A stretch of DNA of 64,000 nt from Amia ocellicauda (GCF_036373705.1 NC_089858.1:17596249-17660248), one strand, 5' to 3'; shown: positions 23,555-35,924, counted from the stretch's first letter. Numbers and translations are program-made. Notes: generated by a model from the sequence alone, not told the origin.

Positions 23555-26159
23555 ATGGCATCCAGCAGACCTTCCAGGCTTCTGATCACTGGATCAAATT
23601 GAGGCATTGGACTGGAGCTCGTGCGTCAGCTGGTCGGGTCACCCAGCCTTCCTGACCAGCTCTTTGCCGGGTGTCGAGACTCAGATGGGCCCAGAGCCAA
23701 GATAAGAGCGGGACTGGGAGGATCGAATGGGGAGCAGTATCCTCCAGGGGAGAGGGATCATGTAAGAAAGAGCCTGACGCCCTCTCGAGAGATCAAGGAG
23801 AAGCCTGGGGGAGTGATGCTCCCTCACACGGCAGAAGGGGAGGGAGGCGTTCTCGTTGTCAGTGTTAACACCGGTTCAGATTCTTGGGCTGCATTGCCTT
23901 GTGGTCAGTCAGTGTCAACTGTACGGGGGTGGCACCATCTCTTTTTAAGTTTGGGCAGTAGCCTGATGCCACAGTGCTGAGATATTACTCTCGTGGAAGG
24001 GCTGAATGTTTCAGAAATGATAAAATTCAATTTGTCATTTTTATTACTTTTAAAAATATAACATCTAAACATAGTGTAACATTCAAACTGAAAATTCAAC
24101 CAAACCAAATATCAGTTCACAGAAAAAAGCAAAATGTTCTGACACATTTTCTTTTAGGCTTTACAAGAACTTGCGAAGAAGCATCCAGACATAATCACCA
24201 TCATTCAATTAGGTAAGTCTTCTATAAGTCAAGTAACTATCATTATAGCCATTGTGTACATTATCGTTTGTAAAACCATGTATGTCAGCTTAGATAACTG
24301 GCATCTGCTTGTGACATCATCATCGTTGTCATCATGATCATAATAAACATCTTTTTAATAATATGATTTTATGGTTAAGAGAGGTTTCTTTTTTTTTTCC
24401 CACAGAAATTTGAAGTTTGTTAAGAGCAGAATGGGTCTGACTGTAGATTATTAGTAATAGTTTTTATCCTTACTATTTGGATTTTCTTCAGATTTATCCA
24501 CAATCTACAAAAACAATCCACATTACATTTACAATACAGAGAGAGGGTTGTGCAACAGTTATGAAAGCCTTCGTTCAGTATTAAACTGGGGGAAAGTGAT
24601 GGAGGGGACAGTGTGCTAAGGTAAGGACTGAATACAGAATGAACACCCTAGGCTAAATCTACTTAAACATACATGGCATTGATTCTGTGATAGGAGAATT
24701 AAAGACTGCACCCCTCGCCTCTGTGTGTTGCTACATGTGTTTCTGTTGCCATCACTGCACATAGAAACGCTCCACACAATTTGTGAAACACTCCATGCAC
24801 TTCATGTATATGTCTTGATCCACTTTATGAGAAAACAAACAAAACCCAAAGAGATATGTAGTGAAAGGGGAAGTCCAATTTAAAGGGAGATTTTGTCATA
24901 GTGTTTTATTTGATTAAAAGAGAGAGACCAATTAATTGTCTGACAACCACAAATGTACACTCTGTACACTCCACAAATATGTACCATAGTCAAGTAAATT
25001 GTTACTGTGGTCCCAATGGGTCAGAAGGCAACTCATATCTTTAAATGTTGGATCATTGGCAATTGGCAATTGGATTTTCATACAATGCAGAATTAAAATT
25101 AAGATCGAAAGTAATTACAAGAAGCTAAACCAGCACCTCTCTTGCTTCAATGCATGACGACAGACACCGGGGACCCCATCAGCGTCAGGGAAGCTGCCAA
25201 ACAGGTGGGCGCGGCTCTGAACGACAGGGGGCTGAACTTAGTGATTAACAACGCAGGAATCAATGTGGGCAGCACTCTGGAGGCAAGCAGCCCTCAACAC
25301 ATGATTGACACTTACAAAATTAACGTCGTCGGCCCCATGCTAGTGAGCAAGGTGAGAGTCAACAGCGTTCAGACATATTATGTCAGCTGGAACGGTGTAA
25401 CTCACAGGCCCTCAGCATATTCAAATCAGTATTATGTAATATAATACAATTTGGCAAGACTCAGTGGTAAGGTAAAACAGTTGACTGAACTAAGACAGTG
25501 TCTAACTATCTGGACTAGAGTGCTTGTCCATTTCATTCGACCAGACGATGAGAATGACTGGTCCGACTTGCTCCTGCTCTGCTCCTCCAGGAGTTCCTGC
25601 TCTACCTGCGGAGAGCTGCGCAGACCTGCAGCCAGGAGGGCCTGTCTTGCAGTAGAGCTGCAGTCATCAACATCTCCACCTTGATGGATTCCATCAGGAA
25701 ATGCCCCGAGAACTTCGCCAGGATGTCTATGTACCCCTACCGCTGTAGCAAGGTATGACAGCTCACCTCTTGCCCCAGAATCAGGAAGGCTTCCCAGTCA
25801 GCTCCTGAAAAGACACACAAGAGAGGTGCTTTCAGTGAGCTCAGACACAGATGTAATAGCACAGGCTTAAAACTATATTTATTATCAAATGCACTGGGTG
25901 TTATGAGGCTGCCGCTGCCTTCAGTATGTGTGCACTACAGCCATGGCACAACAGACCGCTGCTCCACAGAGATCAGAAGCCACAAAACTGTACTGCTCCT
26001 GGTCAGTTCAGCACCACTCCTGTCTCCTCTGTATTAGGCCGCTCTGAACATGCTGACATGCTGCCTGGCTGAGGATATAAGGGCAGAAGGGATCCTGTGT
26101 GTGGCCATCCACCCCGGCTGGGTGAAGACTGACATGGGGGGAGGAGACGTGAGTTCATC

Positions 26160-26733
26160 CTCATTGTCTTTCTACAGGGATTTGGTCAGAATTAATGGTC
26201 TCATCAATGCTGAGAAATACAGGCAGATACTTATCCATCAAGCAATACCATCAGGGAAGCATCTGATTGGCCCCAAATTTATTCTGCAGCATGACAACAA
26301 CTCCAAACATACAGTGAAAGTCATTAAGAACTATCTTCAGGATAAAGAACAAGGAGTCCTGGAAGTGATGGTATGGCCCCCACAGAGCCCTGATCTCAAC
26401 ATCATCGAGTCTGTCTGGGATTACATGAAGAGAGAGAAGCAACTGAGGCTGCCTAAATCCACAGAAGAACTGTGGTTAGTTCTCCAAGATGTTTGGGCCA
26501 ACCTACCTGCCGAGTCCCTTCAAAAACTGTGTGCAAGTGTACCTAGAAGAATTGATGCTGTTTTGAAGGCAAAGGGTGGTCATACCAAATATGGATTAGA
26601 TGTAGATTTATCTTCTGATCACTCACTTTGCATTTAGTTAATTGATAAATATAATCTATTAACATGTCTATTTTTGAAAGCATTCTTACTTTACAGCATT
26701 TTTTCACACCTGCCTAAAACTTTTGCACAGTAT
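26160..26733 (+). mobile_element. Tc1/mariner 3' fragment in the last intron of the SDR locus
   Basis: A transposase C-terminal half runs in frame to a stop at 26635-26637. Family marks are QHDNNSKHT (second catalytic Asp region) and PPQSPDLNIIESVWD (third acidic residue, Glu), then the C-terminal RRIDAVLKAKGGHTKY. Bases 26695-26732 resemble a fish Tc1 terminal repeat, including CACCTGCCTAAAACTTTTG. The N-terminal DNA-binding half, first catalytic Asp and left terminal repeat are missing, so the copy is dead on its own. It begins roughly 10-30 bp after the donor of SDR exon 5. Confidence 0.9.
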
Positions 26734-26757
26734 TTCATATCTGACACTACATCAATG

Positions 26758-26790
26758 TGTGTGTGTGTGTGTCTCTCTGTGTGTGTATGT
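26758..26790. repeat. (GT)n tract before the SDR last exon
   Basis: A slightly interrupted GT repeat occupies the position of the polypyrimidine tract, ending 10 bp upstream of the acceptor at 26799-26800. Confidence 0.85.
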
Positions 26791-27068
26791 GTATTTGCAG
26801 GCCCCTCTGGAGCCTGTGGACAGTGTCAGAGGGCTGCTTCACGTGATCAGTTCCCTGAGGGATGAAAGCTGTGGCCAGTTCCTGGACTGGGAAGGCAATC
26901 GCATCCCCTGGTGAAAATGCCAGCCAGTCAGCCCACTGCTGGGTCTGAAAACAGACACAGTGGAGGAGGGTCCCGTCCAGGGGTGCACTGGGACCAAAAA
27001 AACGGCCCTTGACTTTTACCCAGGGAGCCGACAGCTGCTGGAGTCTGGGTCCCAATAAACTGCGGTCT

Positions 27069-27083
27069 GGGGGGGGGGGGGGG
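27069..27083. repeat. Poly(G) run of 15
   Basis: 15 consecutive G in the 3' UTR of the SDR locus. It is prone to sequencing length errors. Confidence 0.9.
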
Positions 27084-27208
27084 CAGTTGTGTTGGCGATG
27101 TGCGGTCCGGGTGTCTACACAGGGCATTTGCCAGAATTGCCCGATGGCCAGTCCGTCTATGGTACCGTCCTTTCAACTGTGGGCTGATGGTTTGTGATGG
27201 ATCATAGC

Positions 27209-27214
27209 AATAAA
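27209..27214 (+). promoter_or_regulatory. Poly(A) signal AATAAA of the SDR locus
   Basis: A canonical AATAAA lies 295 bp after the SDR stop codon, so the 3' processing signal has been kept although exon 1 is broken. Confidence 0.6.
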
Positions 27215-27881
27215 CTGTCAATCTCTGGACATTCCTTTTCTTTTTGTCTTTCTTTATGTTCTGCCATTCAGTCTGGTGTGTGATGCCTCCACCCCAAGAG
27301 GGATCACAGCCAGCCCCACAGGCCCTCCTGCAACTGTGCTAACACAAGCATGATATTACTGTTCTTAAAACACATGGCAATAGCATAAGCTCTGCGCCTT
27401 TCGGGCAGTACCAGCTAACATCTAAAGTGTCCAATAGTAAAGTACTGTACAGAAGGCAAACTGCAACTTTCAAATTATTTCATATAATTAGATCTATACT
27501 ACTTGTATGCTGGCACTTTTCAAATCGATTGAGTATACATATTTGAGTAATAAATACATAACTGAATAATGGAATATTTTTTTCCGTAACACACTGAAGC
27601 AATCTATTATTAAACACAAGGTATGTTTCCATGAATTATGTATACACAGTATACATGATAGTATCTAAATTAGTATAAGTATATGTAAGTATTATTATTA
27701 TTACTGTAGATCATACAATACAAAGAGTCCCACGAGTAATTAAACAGTTTTTTACATCGTAACCCTATTAGAGAGTGCTGCTGCACCTGTTGAGCTAATA
27801 CTATCTAATTAGCAGGACTGGGGATCGATGCTGGACTGTGCATATTATAGTTGCGAAATATGTACTCAAAAGGCAAAAAAT

Positions 27882-27905
27882 TATATATATATATATATAT
27901 ATATA
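27882..27905. repeat. (TA)n microsatellite
   Basis: 12 TA units upstream of the VRK3 promoter region. Confidence 0.9.
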
Positions 27906-28430
27906 AAAAAATGTAATCAAGAATCTACAGGCTGTAATTGGCGGACTGATGCTCTGTCAAACTTCGTTGCGATACGGGCTATGATTGGCTTATTCCTGGT
28001 ATCGCCGGAGGCTGTGATTGGGCAAGACTACCCAGAACGCACCGCAGGAGAGCCAGTAGGAGCGCAGTTTATTATCACACAATATGGCGGTCAGATGTCA
28101 GCACTACAGTACAGACAGGTCCTGATATCTTGTAGTATTACATATCTAGGTTTCTTTCCGCGCTTTTGCTGCCGCTGTGTACAGTGGGAAAGTTTGATAG
28201 GACAGGAAAACGACTGACTTGGTTATCCTGCAGCCGCCCCAGTCTCCCTGCAGTTTCTGCAAGTTTCCAGGTACAACTATGATCTTTTACTGCACTGGTG
28301 GCCGGGCGGGCTGTTTTGCTGTTTGTAATGGAGTACACTAACCTAGTACACTAACACAGCTCGTCTCAGTTTGAACACTAGTATAACGACGCAGCTTAGA
28401 CTACTGATGTTTTCACCGATGTGTGCAATG

Positions 28431-28431
<1 letters not shown>

Positions 28432-28463
<32 letters not shown>
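28432..28463. repeat. (AT)n microsatellite
   Basis: About 16 AT units in what is probably VRK3 intron 1. Confidence 0.9.
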
Positions 28464-28467
<4 letters not shown>

Positions 28468-28997
28468 GACCTAGTTGTCTGTTTTGCCTTTAGTTGAATA
28501 CATGGTTGAAGTAAAAGACAACTTCCATATTTTGTCATGAACGTCGGGTACCACGGATATTACAATCAGTCAGTTCTGTCACCTGAATATGTCGCCTCGG
28601 TGCCGGTTCCCTAGATTGCGGGAAGCCCAGTTGTTTTGTATTCATTCTGGTCTTTGGGATGAGAATAATGTATAGACGACAAATGTAACGATGTAAACTG
28701 CATCTACCTGCTGCTTCCCCCCCTAGTTTTTGTAACCATGATTTGACTCTACATTCATGTCATTATCATAACTAGGTCCACAGAAGATTTCTGCAAAGTT
28801 GTATGTGGTGGTGTCTGCAGGCTGCCCTTGCCAATTTATTTTGTGAACTTGCAACCCGTGTTGAAAACACCAAAATCAGGGTGTTCAGGCCAACTGGCAC
28901 AGCTGTGAGCTGGTCTCCCAAACATCAGTCTTTCAGTGAGAATGTGCTTTGGCCGTGTCACGCGACTGTCACCCTGCTTTTTCTCCTCACTGCCAGG

Positions 28998-31900
28998 ATG
29001 ATCCTTCACTTCTGCCCTCAGTGTGGCAACAAGCTTCAGTCAGGCTTCAAGTTCTGCCCCTCCTGTGGCGAGAAGCTGCCCGTTCAGGACCCCGAGCAGG
29101 CTGCGGCTTCGGCTTTCCCCCAGGTCGCGGTCACCGACAGCCCAGGTACAGAGCAGCGGCCCAGTCCTGACTGGTGACAAGATAGATAGACGACTTGCTG
29201 AGTGCAGATAATTCCTTGTGGTACAGTTTTAAGCCATTAACATTTGACCAGAGTGGAGCAGTACTCTCTGGAAAAGAGAAGAATAACCACAGGATGTTGG
29301 ACTGTTAAAGTGACATTCATTTAAATAAATAGATCTTTCAGCAGCTGTGTGCTTGCTTCCTGTGCAGCTCCCAGTAGCCCAGTTCCCGTCATCCATCTCT
29401 CACCACTGCGAAGAACACGGCTGGCTGCTTCAAAGGTCAAAGGGGAAGAGGTGGTGGTCAGTGCCAGGGCATCCCCCTCACTCACTGCCTCTCCCAAATC
29501 TCCATCTGCGGGTGAGTGAGAAGACCACCATTTGCAGGGCAGAAGAAGTCCGAGCAATGACACCGGATTTTGTTGTGGTGCATTGCTGAAGATCTCCACA
29601 GACTCAGTGTGCGCCTTTGCTGTGCATCAAGTGTGAAAACTTACAGACCTGTTAAACTGACATGACTGACTGAGCTGTTAAACTGACTTGTTTACCTGTA
29701 TTGTATTGTACTGTATGCTCACCTGCATGCATGGCACCTGTGGTGTTTTTTGTTGTTGTTGCGGTTTGTTACTTTGTGGTTACTCACAGCAGCACGTTTT
29801 TCTATCTGTCTCTCTTCTCTGGTTCTCTGGTCTGAACACACGGCTGCTGGCTGTGTGCAGGCCAGAGCAGCTGTGTCCCGCTGTCGCCTCGGAAGCGCCT
29901 CGCAACCCCAGTGGTTAAGCACGAGGAAGAGTCCAGTGTTGGGACCTCGACCTCTCCTAAATCCCCCTCTGCAGGTGAGCAGTGTCACTCAGGACACCGG
30001 AGCTTAATAATGGGCTCTGTTGGCTTTTAGTGACCCAGAGGCAAGACAAAGGAAGCACAGAGATGGGATGACAGAAGGAAAAGCCAAAACAGGAAGACCG
30101 GGTTAAAGAGTCAGAACGCAGATTTGATTTTCCGACAAGTATTTGGTGTTTTTTATTCTTCCAGGGAAAAGCAAGGCGAAGCGAGCACGGAAGGCATGTG
30201 CCATAGAGCCCCTGCAGGAAGGGGAGCTGCTGACCGACTCGGGGGGCAAGAAGTGGACGCTGGGGAAGCTGCTCAGCCAGAGCGACTCTGAGCTGCTGTA
30301 TGGAGGTGAGAGAGACCTTAGTCCCAGCCCCCCCAGTCACAGCTCTTACCAAGAGAGCGAAAAAGCCTGCATCCCACCCACACTGTAGTGTTGCTCCACA
30401 ACACTGGCATGTGTTTGTTTTTATCCTTCTCAGATTGAGTATAATAGAAGTACAATATTACAATAAAGTAAAATAAAGATCAGACTGAAAATTGTATTGT
30501 TACAGTTAGCCTGTTAGGTCTTGCAAAATTTTCTTCACTTCCTTCTGTGAAACATAGCTGGTGAATGCTCTGTAAATCTTGAAGGTCTTGTATATGGGGA
30601 TGGTTACTCTGTTCCCCAACTCTTTCCATAGAGTATGTCACATGCCAGTGCTGTTGTTGGCTTTGGACACTACAAATTTGGTTATATAAATTATTAATGT
30701 GTGTGTTTTTATTTCAGTTCAGCAGAACTCAGCTGGAGCCTGTTCATCTGCCTACAAGTACGTCCTCAAACTGGTAAGTGCTCGTGTCAGGGTACAGATG
30801 GGAGCGGCAGTGGCCGAGCTTACAACCACTCCAAAGAATTATCTGCAATGACATTGCTTTTGTTATAGCGTGTCCAGGGTTTAATTAACTTCAGCAGGAT
30901 AATGATTTGGGTGGGTGTGATTGTATAGGAATGAGAAGAACTATGGATTTTGTTTTTTTTAATGTTAGTAACTGTATTTAATTTTTACTTAAACTGTTTT
31001 CAGAATCAAAAGCATTCCTAAAACACGGCATCAGTGCCTGTTTGTCTGAACCCTTTGGGCCACAGTGCCAGTGATTTAATAGTGTCTCTATTTAGGCGTC
31101 CAAGGATGGAAGGATTTTCAATGAACTGAATTTCCTGCAGAGGGCAGCAAAACCTGCTCTGGGTAAATACTCTTCCCTTTGTCTAGGGCTCTTGGGGCCC
31201 AGTAAACTCAAGACAGGAAACCATTGTCAACAAGTCTGCCGGAAGCCTTCCATGGCTTTATTTAAGGAAGGAGAAGAAATGGAGAGTTGAGGAGACATTT
31301 GATTTTCTTTTGAGTTTGCACAGGCTTTTGTTGTACATAGTATATGCTGTCAGTAGGTGGCGTCCTGCCACTCCAGCAAAGGACTCGTGTCAGCTGTTGT
31401 CACGGATGAGCGTTAGACCCTGAAACGACCTTGGGCAGTCCTGGACTAATGCTAATATGAGTCTGTGAACTTGGGCCTGAATTTTATTTCTGCCTTGTCA
31501 ATGTGCCACGGTCCTCCTTACTGGCTCACAATGTACCTCTGCAGTACAGAGTGGTCTCATTAGCCCACTCAGCTTCTTTTCATTATGAGAGTAAATAGGA
31601 GGCTTATCTGTGGCTTTATCTGTCCTGTGTGCAGTGGATAAGTGGATGAAACGCAGCAAGATGGATTTCCTGGGGATCCCTGTCTGTGTGGGCTTTGGGA
31701 TTCATGTGGATGCATACAGGTATGTGTGGCCAGGTGCCCGCACCCCTAGCTGGGTGGAGAGGATTCATAGGGTTCAGTCCAGTTCTTTGTGCAATAGGAG
31801 GCAGTATGATGCTTCACACTGCCATAGCTGAATCTGTACTGCCATTGACATAGGTGTGGTATGATTGTCTTTAAGCCCCTGCCTTCGCCCCCATGCAGGA

Positions 31901-34900
31901 GTGTGATGCTGCACCATTGTTATCAGTTGTGATGCCCTTGCACTACTGTGTCTGCACACCAATGTTTACTTTGAGGCCTCTGCTGTGCCATGTTGGTCGT
32001 GGCCGTCTAAGTCTCAGCGATGCGCCTGTGCCTTTCGGTAGGTTTCTGGTCCTCCCCAACATGGGCCGAACTCTGCAGTCCATCCTGGCTGAGGGGGCCG
32101 CGCCACTGTCTGAGAAGGCCGTGCTTCAGATCTCCTGCAGACTGGTGAGTACAGGACATAGCAGTGTGTACACAGGCAGGGCCACGTGGGCCGGAGCACG
32201 TGGGGGTGATGCACATGCCACCCCACACGCAAGCACAGCAGTCAACTGCACGGCTGGGCCAGGTCTGAAACCTTTTTCTTGTTTCTTTGATCTGAACACA
32301 ATAACCGACACTCCAGTCGGTTGCACAATGCTGCAGATTGTTGAGAGTGGGTGGATTGTTATTGTAGCAAGGGGTCAATTAAATTCTTGCTATTCGCCCA
32401 CCTAGATACTAACTTATCCTGAGTCCAGAGCTAACAGTGCGTGGTATGCCTGAGCCGAGTTCATAACTGAAGTAGGAAATGTGATCCTGCTGCCTTTTTT
32501 TTTTTTTTTTTTTATACTGCATTGGATAATTTGTAGTACTGTGCCATTGGGTGGTGCTAAATCCTCATAGAGCGAGCGCAGTGCCAATCCACACTCTGTT
32601 CCCTCCTTTTATCCACACACTGATCTGAGCTAAATGATCATTAGGATAGTGAACAAAATTAGATGTTTACACTGTGTGTGTAACGGTTTCTCCAGCGAAG
32701 CAGGACATTCAGACAGGAGCTCCTGACTAATCAATCCACAATCACAATCCGCTCTATTTAAAAATATATATTTTATTGTTTAAAATGTACAATCCCAAAT
32801 GTGCTGGCATGTCTGTGTTTCAACGAGTACATTTTCCTAAGAGCAATATATGTATTTTTTCTTTTACTTCTCTCTCTCTCTTCCTCTTCAGCTTGATGTT
32901 TTGGAATATATCCACGAGAATGAGTATGTCCATGCTGACATCCAGGCTGACAATGTATATTTGAATCCCACGCACCCCAATCAGGTAAGTTCATCTCCAG
33001 TAAAGTTTCCACAGGGGTGTGCATTTCATGTACAGTTAACAGAGAAACCTTCTACTTTCTGGCTTCTCTTGTTTGTTTGCATTTGTGTCAGTCTAATGAG
33101 ACTAATCGGGAAGCCCCAGAAGAGTCCCGTAAGGATGACAACAACAGGCTCGAGCCACAGAGCCCAAGACGCACATTACTGTGTTAATCGTTTCCAATCT
33201 CTGATATCTGGACCTTATTCACGGTCCCAGTGAAAACAAGGCTCGGAAAGCATCAGTTGCGAAAGTGCGATAAACAGCCGTGTATCACTGTTGTGTTCTT
33301 AGCCGTGTGAGCGATTCCAGTTATGACAGAGATAGAGCCCTGGCTGTCATTTCACAGATTTCCTGTATCACAATTCGCCAAGACATTGGACCACTTTTTA
33401 CATTCAGTCAGCTCTTATCTGATTCATAACAATTTACAATTAAGTGTTTGTTACTACATGTTAGTTATTAATAATAATATTGATTCAGCTAGATTTAAAG
33501 GCATATTCATAATATAGGTAGTGCTGCTCGTTTTTGTTTTATTTTCCAGCTGTGTGCCTTTAAGATTCTTAACCAACATGGCTTTTTCTACAAGTTACAA
33601 AGTATAAATTAGTTACTTTTGGTATGCCCAGTACTACTATTGTCAACGATGGCACAAGAGTGTATAGCAAACACTTCAAGGACGATGTTTGCCTGTTATT
33701 TACTGTATTCTTTTTTGTTTGTTCTGTATATCAAATAAAAGGGTATTGTATGGAAATAACACTGTAATATTATAAATCTATGTAATAATAATGCTATAAA
33801 ACATGAATGTACCTAATGACTGTTACAACAAGCCAGATTACACCTGTCACGGGAGGCTGTGTTATGTCGGAGGGCAAAAAAAACAAATATACGTGAGTGT
33901 TCGATACCTGCACTATTGAATAAAGTCTATTGAGCTCTTGAGCTATCGGAGCCTGACAAGACAGTCGCTGCAGGATATTGCTGCACCGAGCCCTCAATCA
34001 GGAGAGAAGTTGGGGGAAGCCCAGGCCAGTCTTCGGGCCTCTGTACTCGCACAGACAGAGAGGCGGGCTGACGAGCATCCCTTCCCCCCCTTCCAGGTTT
34101 ACCTCGCAGGCTACCACCACGCCTTCCGCTACTGTCCTGCCACAAAGCACGTGGAGTACCGAGAGGGCAGCCGGACGCCACACGAGGGTGCTGTGGAGTT
34201 CATCAGCCTTGACTCCCACAAAGGAGCTGGTGAGAGCTGTTCTCTGGTGGTGGGTGGGGGACACGCTGTATCTGTATAGTGTGTGTGTGTGTGTGGGTTC
34301 AAGGCTGCTTTTGGGTGTCTAACCTATTGATTCACACACAAAGACTATGAAAGTGAAAGCCTCGCTCCCCAGGCTTACACAATCCCGCAAGGACAGGTGC
34401 CGCTGACTCACCGGGTGTTGTTTTGAACAAGTAACTTAATGTCCCTCGTGCTGCTCCCCTGGGCTGGCGATGCACACTCGGGTCCCTGTAAAGCGACTCT
34501 GTTGGGCCGCTGTAAATCTCTCTTGTTTTTGTTCAAACAAGAGCCTGAAAGACACTTGTTCTGGTTCTTATTAATGTTGTTGATGGCAGTGGTATTAGTA
34601 ATGTTAAAGCTACCTTCCTGTGTGCCCAGGCCCGTCCCGGCGCAGTGATCTGCAGGCCCTGGGATACTGCATGCTGAGCTGGCACACGGGCTCCCTGCCC
34701 TGGACACAGCAGGCGGACAATCCAGCCAAGGTCATGGCAGAGAAAGAGCGGTGAGTGCCCATGCTCCCATGCTGTTTTTTAAATGTATTTATGTTTTATG
34801 TCTGCAAATTAAATGGAGTAGTTGCAGATATCAAATACACTGTGTGAACTTGTACACTTTTGTTTTGTCATCAGGTATAAGACAGACATCAAAGCTCTCC

Positions 34901-35705
34901 TGGATCAGTGTTTTGGCAGAAAGAAAGTTCCAGGTACTTCCCTCATCTGCAAATGAAACGCAATGAGCATATTAAGCACTCAAGGACACTAGGGACTTTT
35001 CACAGCCAAGCTGAGAATGCTACCATAGAAGACAATAACCCCGTATCGCCCATGAAAATAAAATATGAATACTCTTGCAAAATCAAAAGTAGCAGATGTG
35101 TAATATTCTTTCCTTAGATTCTTTCTTGATGTCTAGTTAAAGTCACGAAAGGGAATTAAATTCCTTTTGAAAGTGAGCTTTGTGCGCCAGTGTGACTCTG
35201 AGTGTGTGAGTGACTGTGCTGTGTTCTGCAGCCGCTATGCAGACATACCTGTGCCAGGTGATGGCCCTGCAGTACAGTGAGAAGCCTGACTACCAGGGCC
35301 TGCGGAGCGGCATGACGGAGGCCCTGCAGCGGCTGGGCGCTTCCCTTGACCAGCCCGTCAATGTCCAGGTAAACACAGCTACAGAAGGGTCACCTGCCTC
35401 CCTGATTGCTCACCCGTTAGTGTCTGTCATCACAGAGGGCTGCCCCTCACACAAGCCTCTCTTAACCCTGTGCAGAATTGTCAAGTGGAGTGATTATGCA
35501 ATGCAGATGGATATTGGTTTAGTTCTCTGTCTGTAAGCATCCCAGGCTCTCTACATGTCAGCCCCCTCCCAACATTTTTTGCAGCGTTTTGTGTTTTATT
35601 TTAATAATACTACACTATAATACAGTATTATTGTGAAGGGAGTTGCATTCTTCTCTGCATACAGTCGTTCTAACAAGGCTGTGTTTGGTCGTTTTGCAGA
35701 TGTGA
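28998..35705 (+). CDS. vrk3: VRK3, VRK-family nuclear pseudokinase
   Basis: Fourteen coding exons with GT-AG borders and consistent phases give 468 residues (human 474 as I recall): 28998-29145, 29368-29511, 29861-29974, 30165-30305, 30718-30773, 31096-31162, 31635-31719, 32042-32144, 32892-32984, 34097-34229, 34630-34750, 34875-34933, 35232-35368, 35700-35705. VRK3 is a nuclear scaffold reported to activate the VHR (DUSP3) phosphatase and damp ERK signalling. A zinc ribbon opens the protein (Cys6, 9, 20, 23), then a Ser/Pro/basic linker (50-150, with KSKAKRARK as a likely nuclear signal), then a kinase fold. Beta-3 Lys200 (YVLKL) remains. The glycine loop is degenerate. The catalytic loop reads HADIQADN (300-307), keeping Asp302 but with Gln for Lys, and the metal-binding DYG of VRK1 is GYH (322-324). 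This suggests weak or no catalysis. The last exon codes only Met and stop. Start: the ATG one base after the acceptor AG at 28995-28996. Confidence 0.96.
32496..32513. repeat. Poly(T) tract in VRK3 intron 8
   Basis: About 18 consecutive T, well away from either splice site. Confidence 0.8.
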
Positions 35706-35924
35706 GTAGCGAGACCGCAGACTCTTGGAGGAGAGATGCTTGGACAAGTCGTTTTAAGCTCAGTGGTTCAAATAACATGCACTGTATGGAAGTATGTGAC
35801 TTTTACAATTTGATTAACTGTGATTTTAGTTCCCTAATAGTGTGTGAAATTACAAAAGGCTTTACTACTGGGGCAAGGTCTGGTCTTTTTAAGGTGGTGA
35901 TGTACTCCTAGAACATCAATTTCA

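Larger units (their letters stand above)
23555..26914 (+). pseudogene. C-factor-like short-chain dehydrogenase, first exon broken
   Basis: Six exon blocks encode a 261-residue classical SDR of the C-factor/sniffer-like type: 23555-23701, 24158-24212, about 25155-25351, 25591-25752, 26038-26148 and 26801-26914. Summed length is 786 bp and divisible by three. Motifs are the cofactor loop TGSN-x-GIG (residues 12-19), NNAG (99-102), Ser162 in VINIS and the catalytic Tyr183-RCS-Lys187, then HPGW and the family C-terminus FLDWEGNRIPW. Two lesions hit exon 1. Codon 16, where Arg is usual, is TGA (23600-23602), and the expected donor after AAG at 23701 reads AT instead of GT. The exon 3 acceptor is also unclear, because no AG immediately precedes 25155. 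The other borders are normal GT-AG, and the catalytic residues are intact. The lesions look young. An alternative first exon would keep the rest usable, but none was identified. Confidence 0.8.
26915..28997. other. SDR 3' UTR, spacer and likely VRK3 promoter with untranslated exon
   Basis: No coding exon is seen. TA-rich microsatellites lie at 27882-27905 and 28432-28463. A plausible non-coding first exon of VRK3 ends at 28270 (TTTCCAG followed by GTACAA). The coding exon then begins after an AG at 28995-28996. The promoter would lie near 27950-28200; that is inference. Confidence 0.5.

Noticed and set aside
28803-28997. In-frame upstream ATG extending VRK3
   Set aside because: The extension is intron sequence before a good acceptor (CTGCCAG), and the family N-terminus begins at the ATG right after it.
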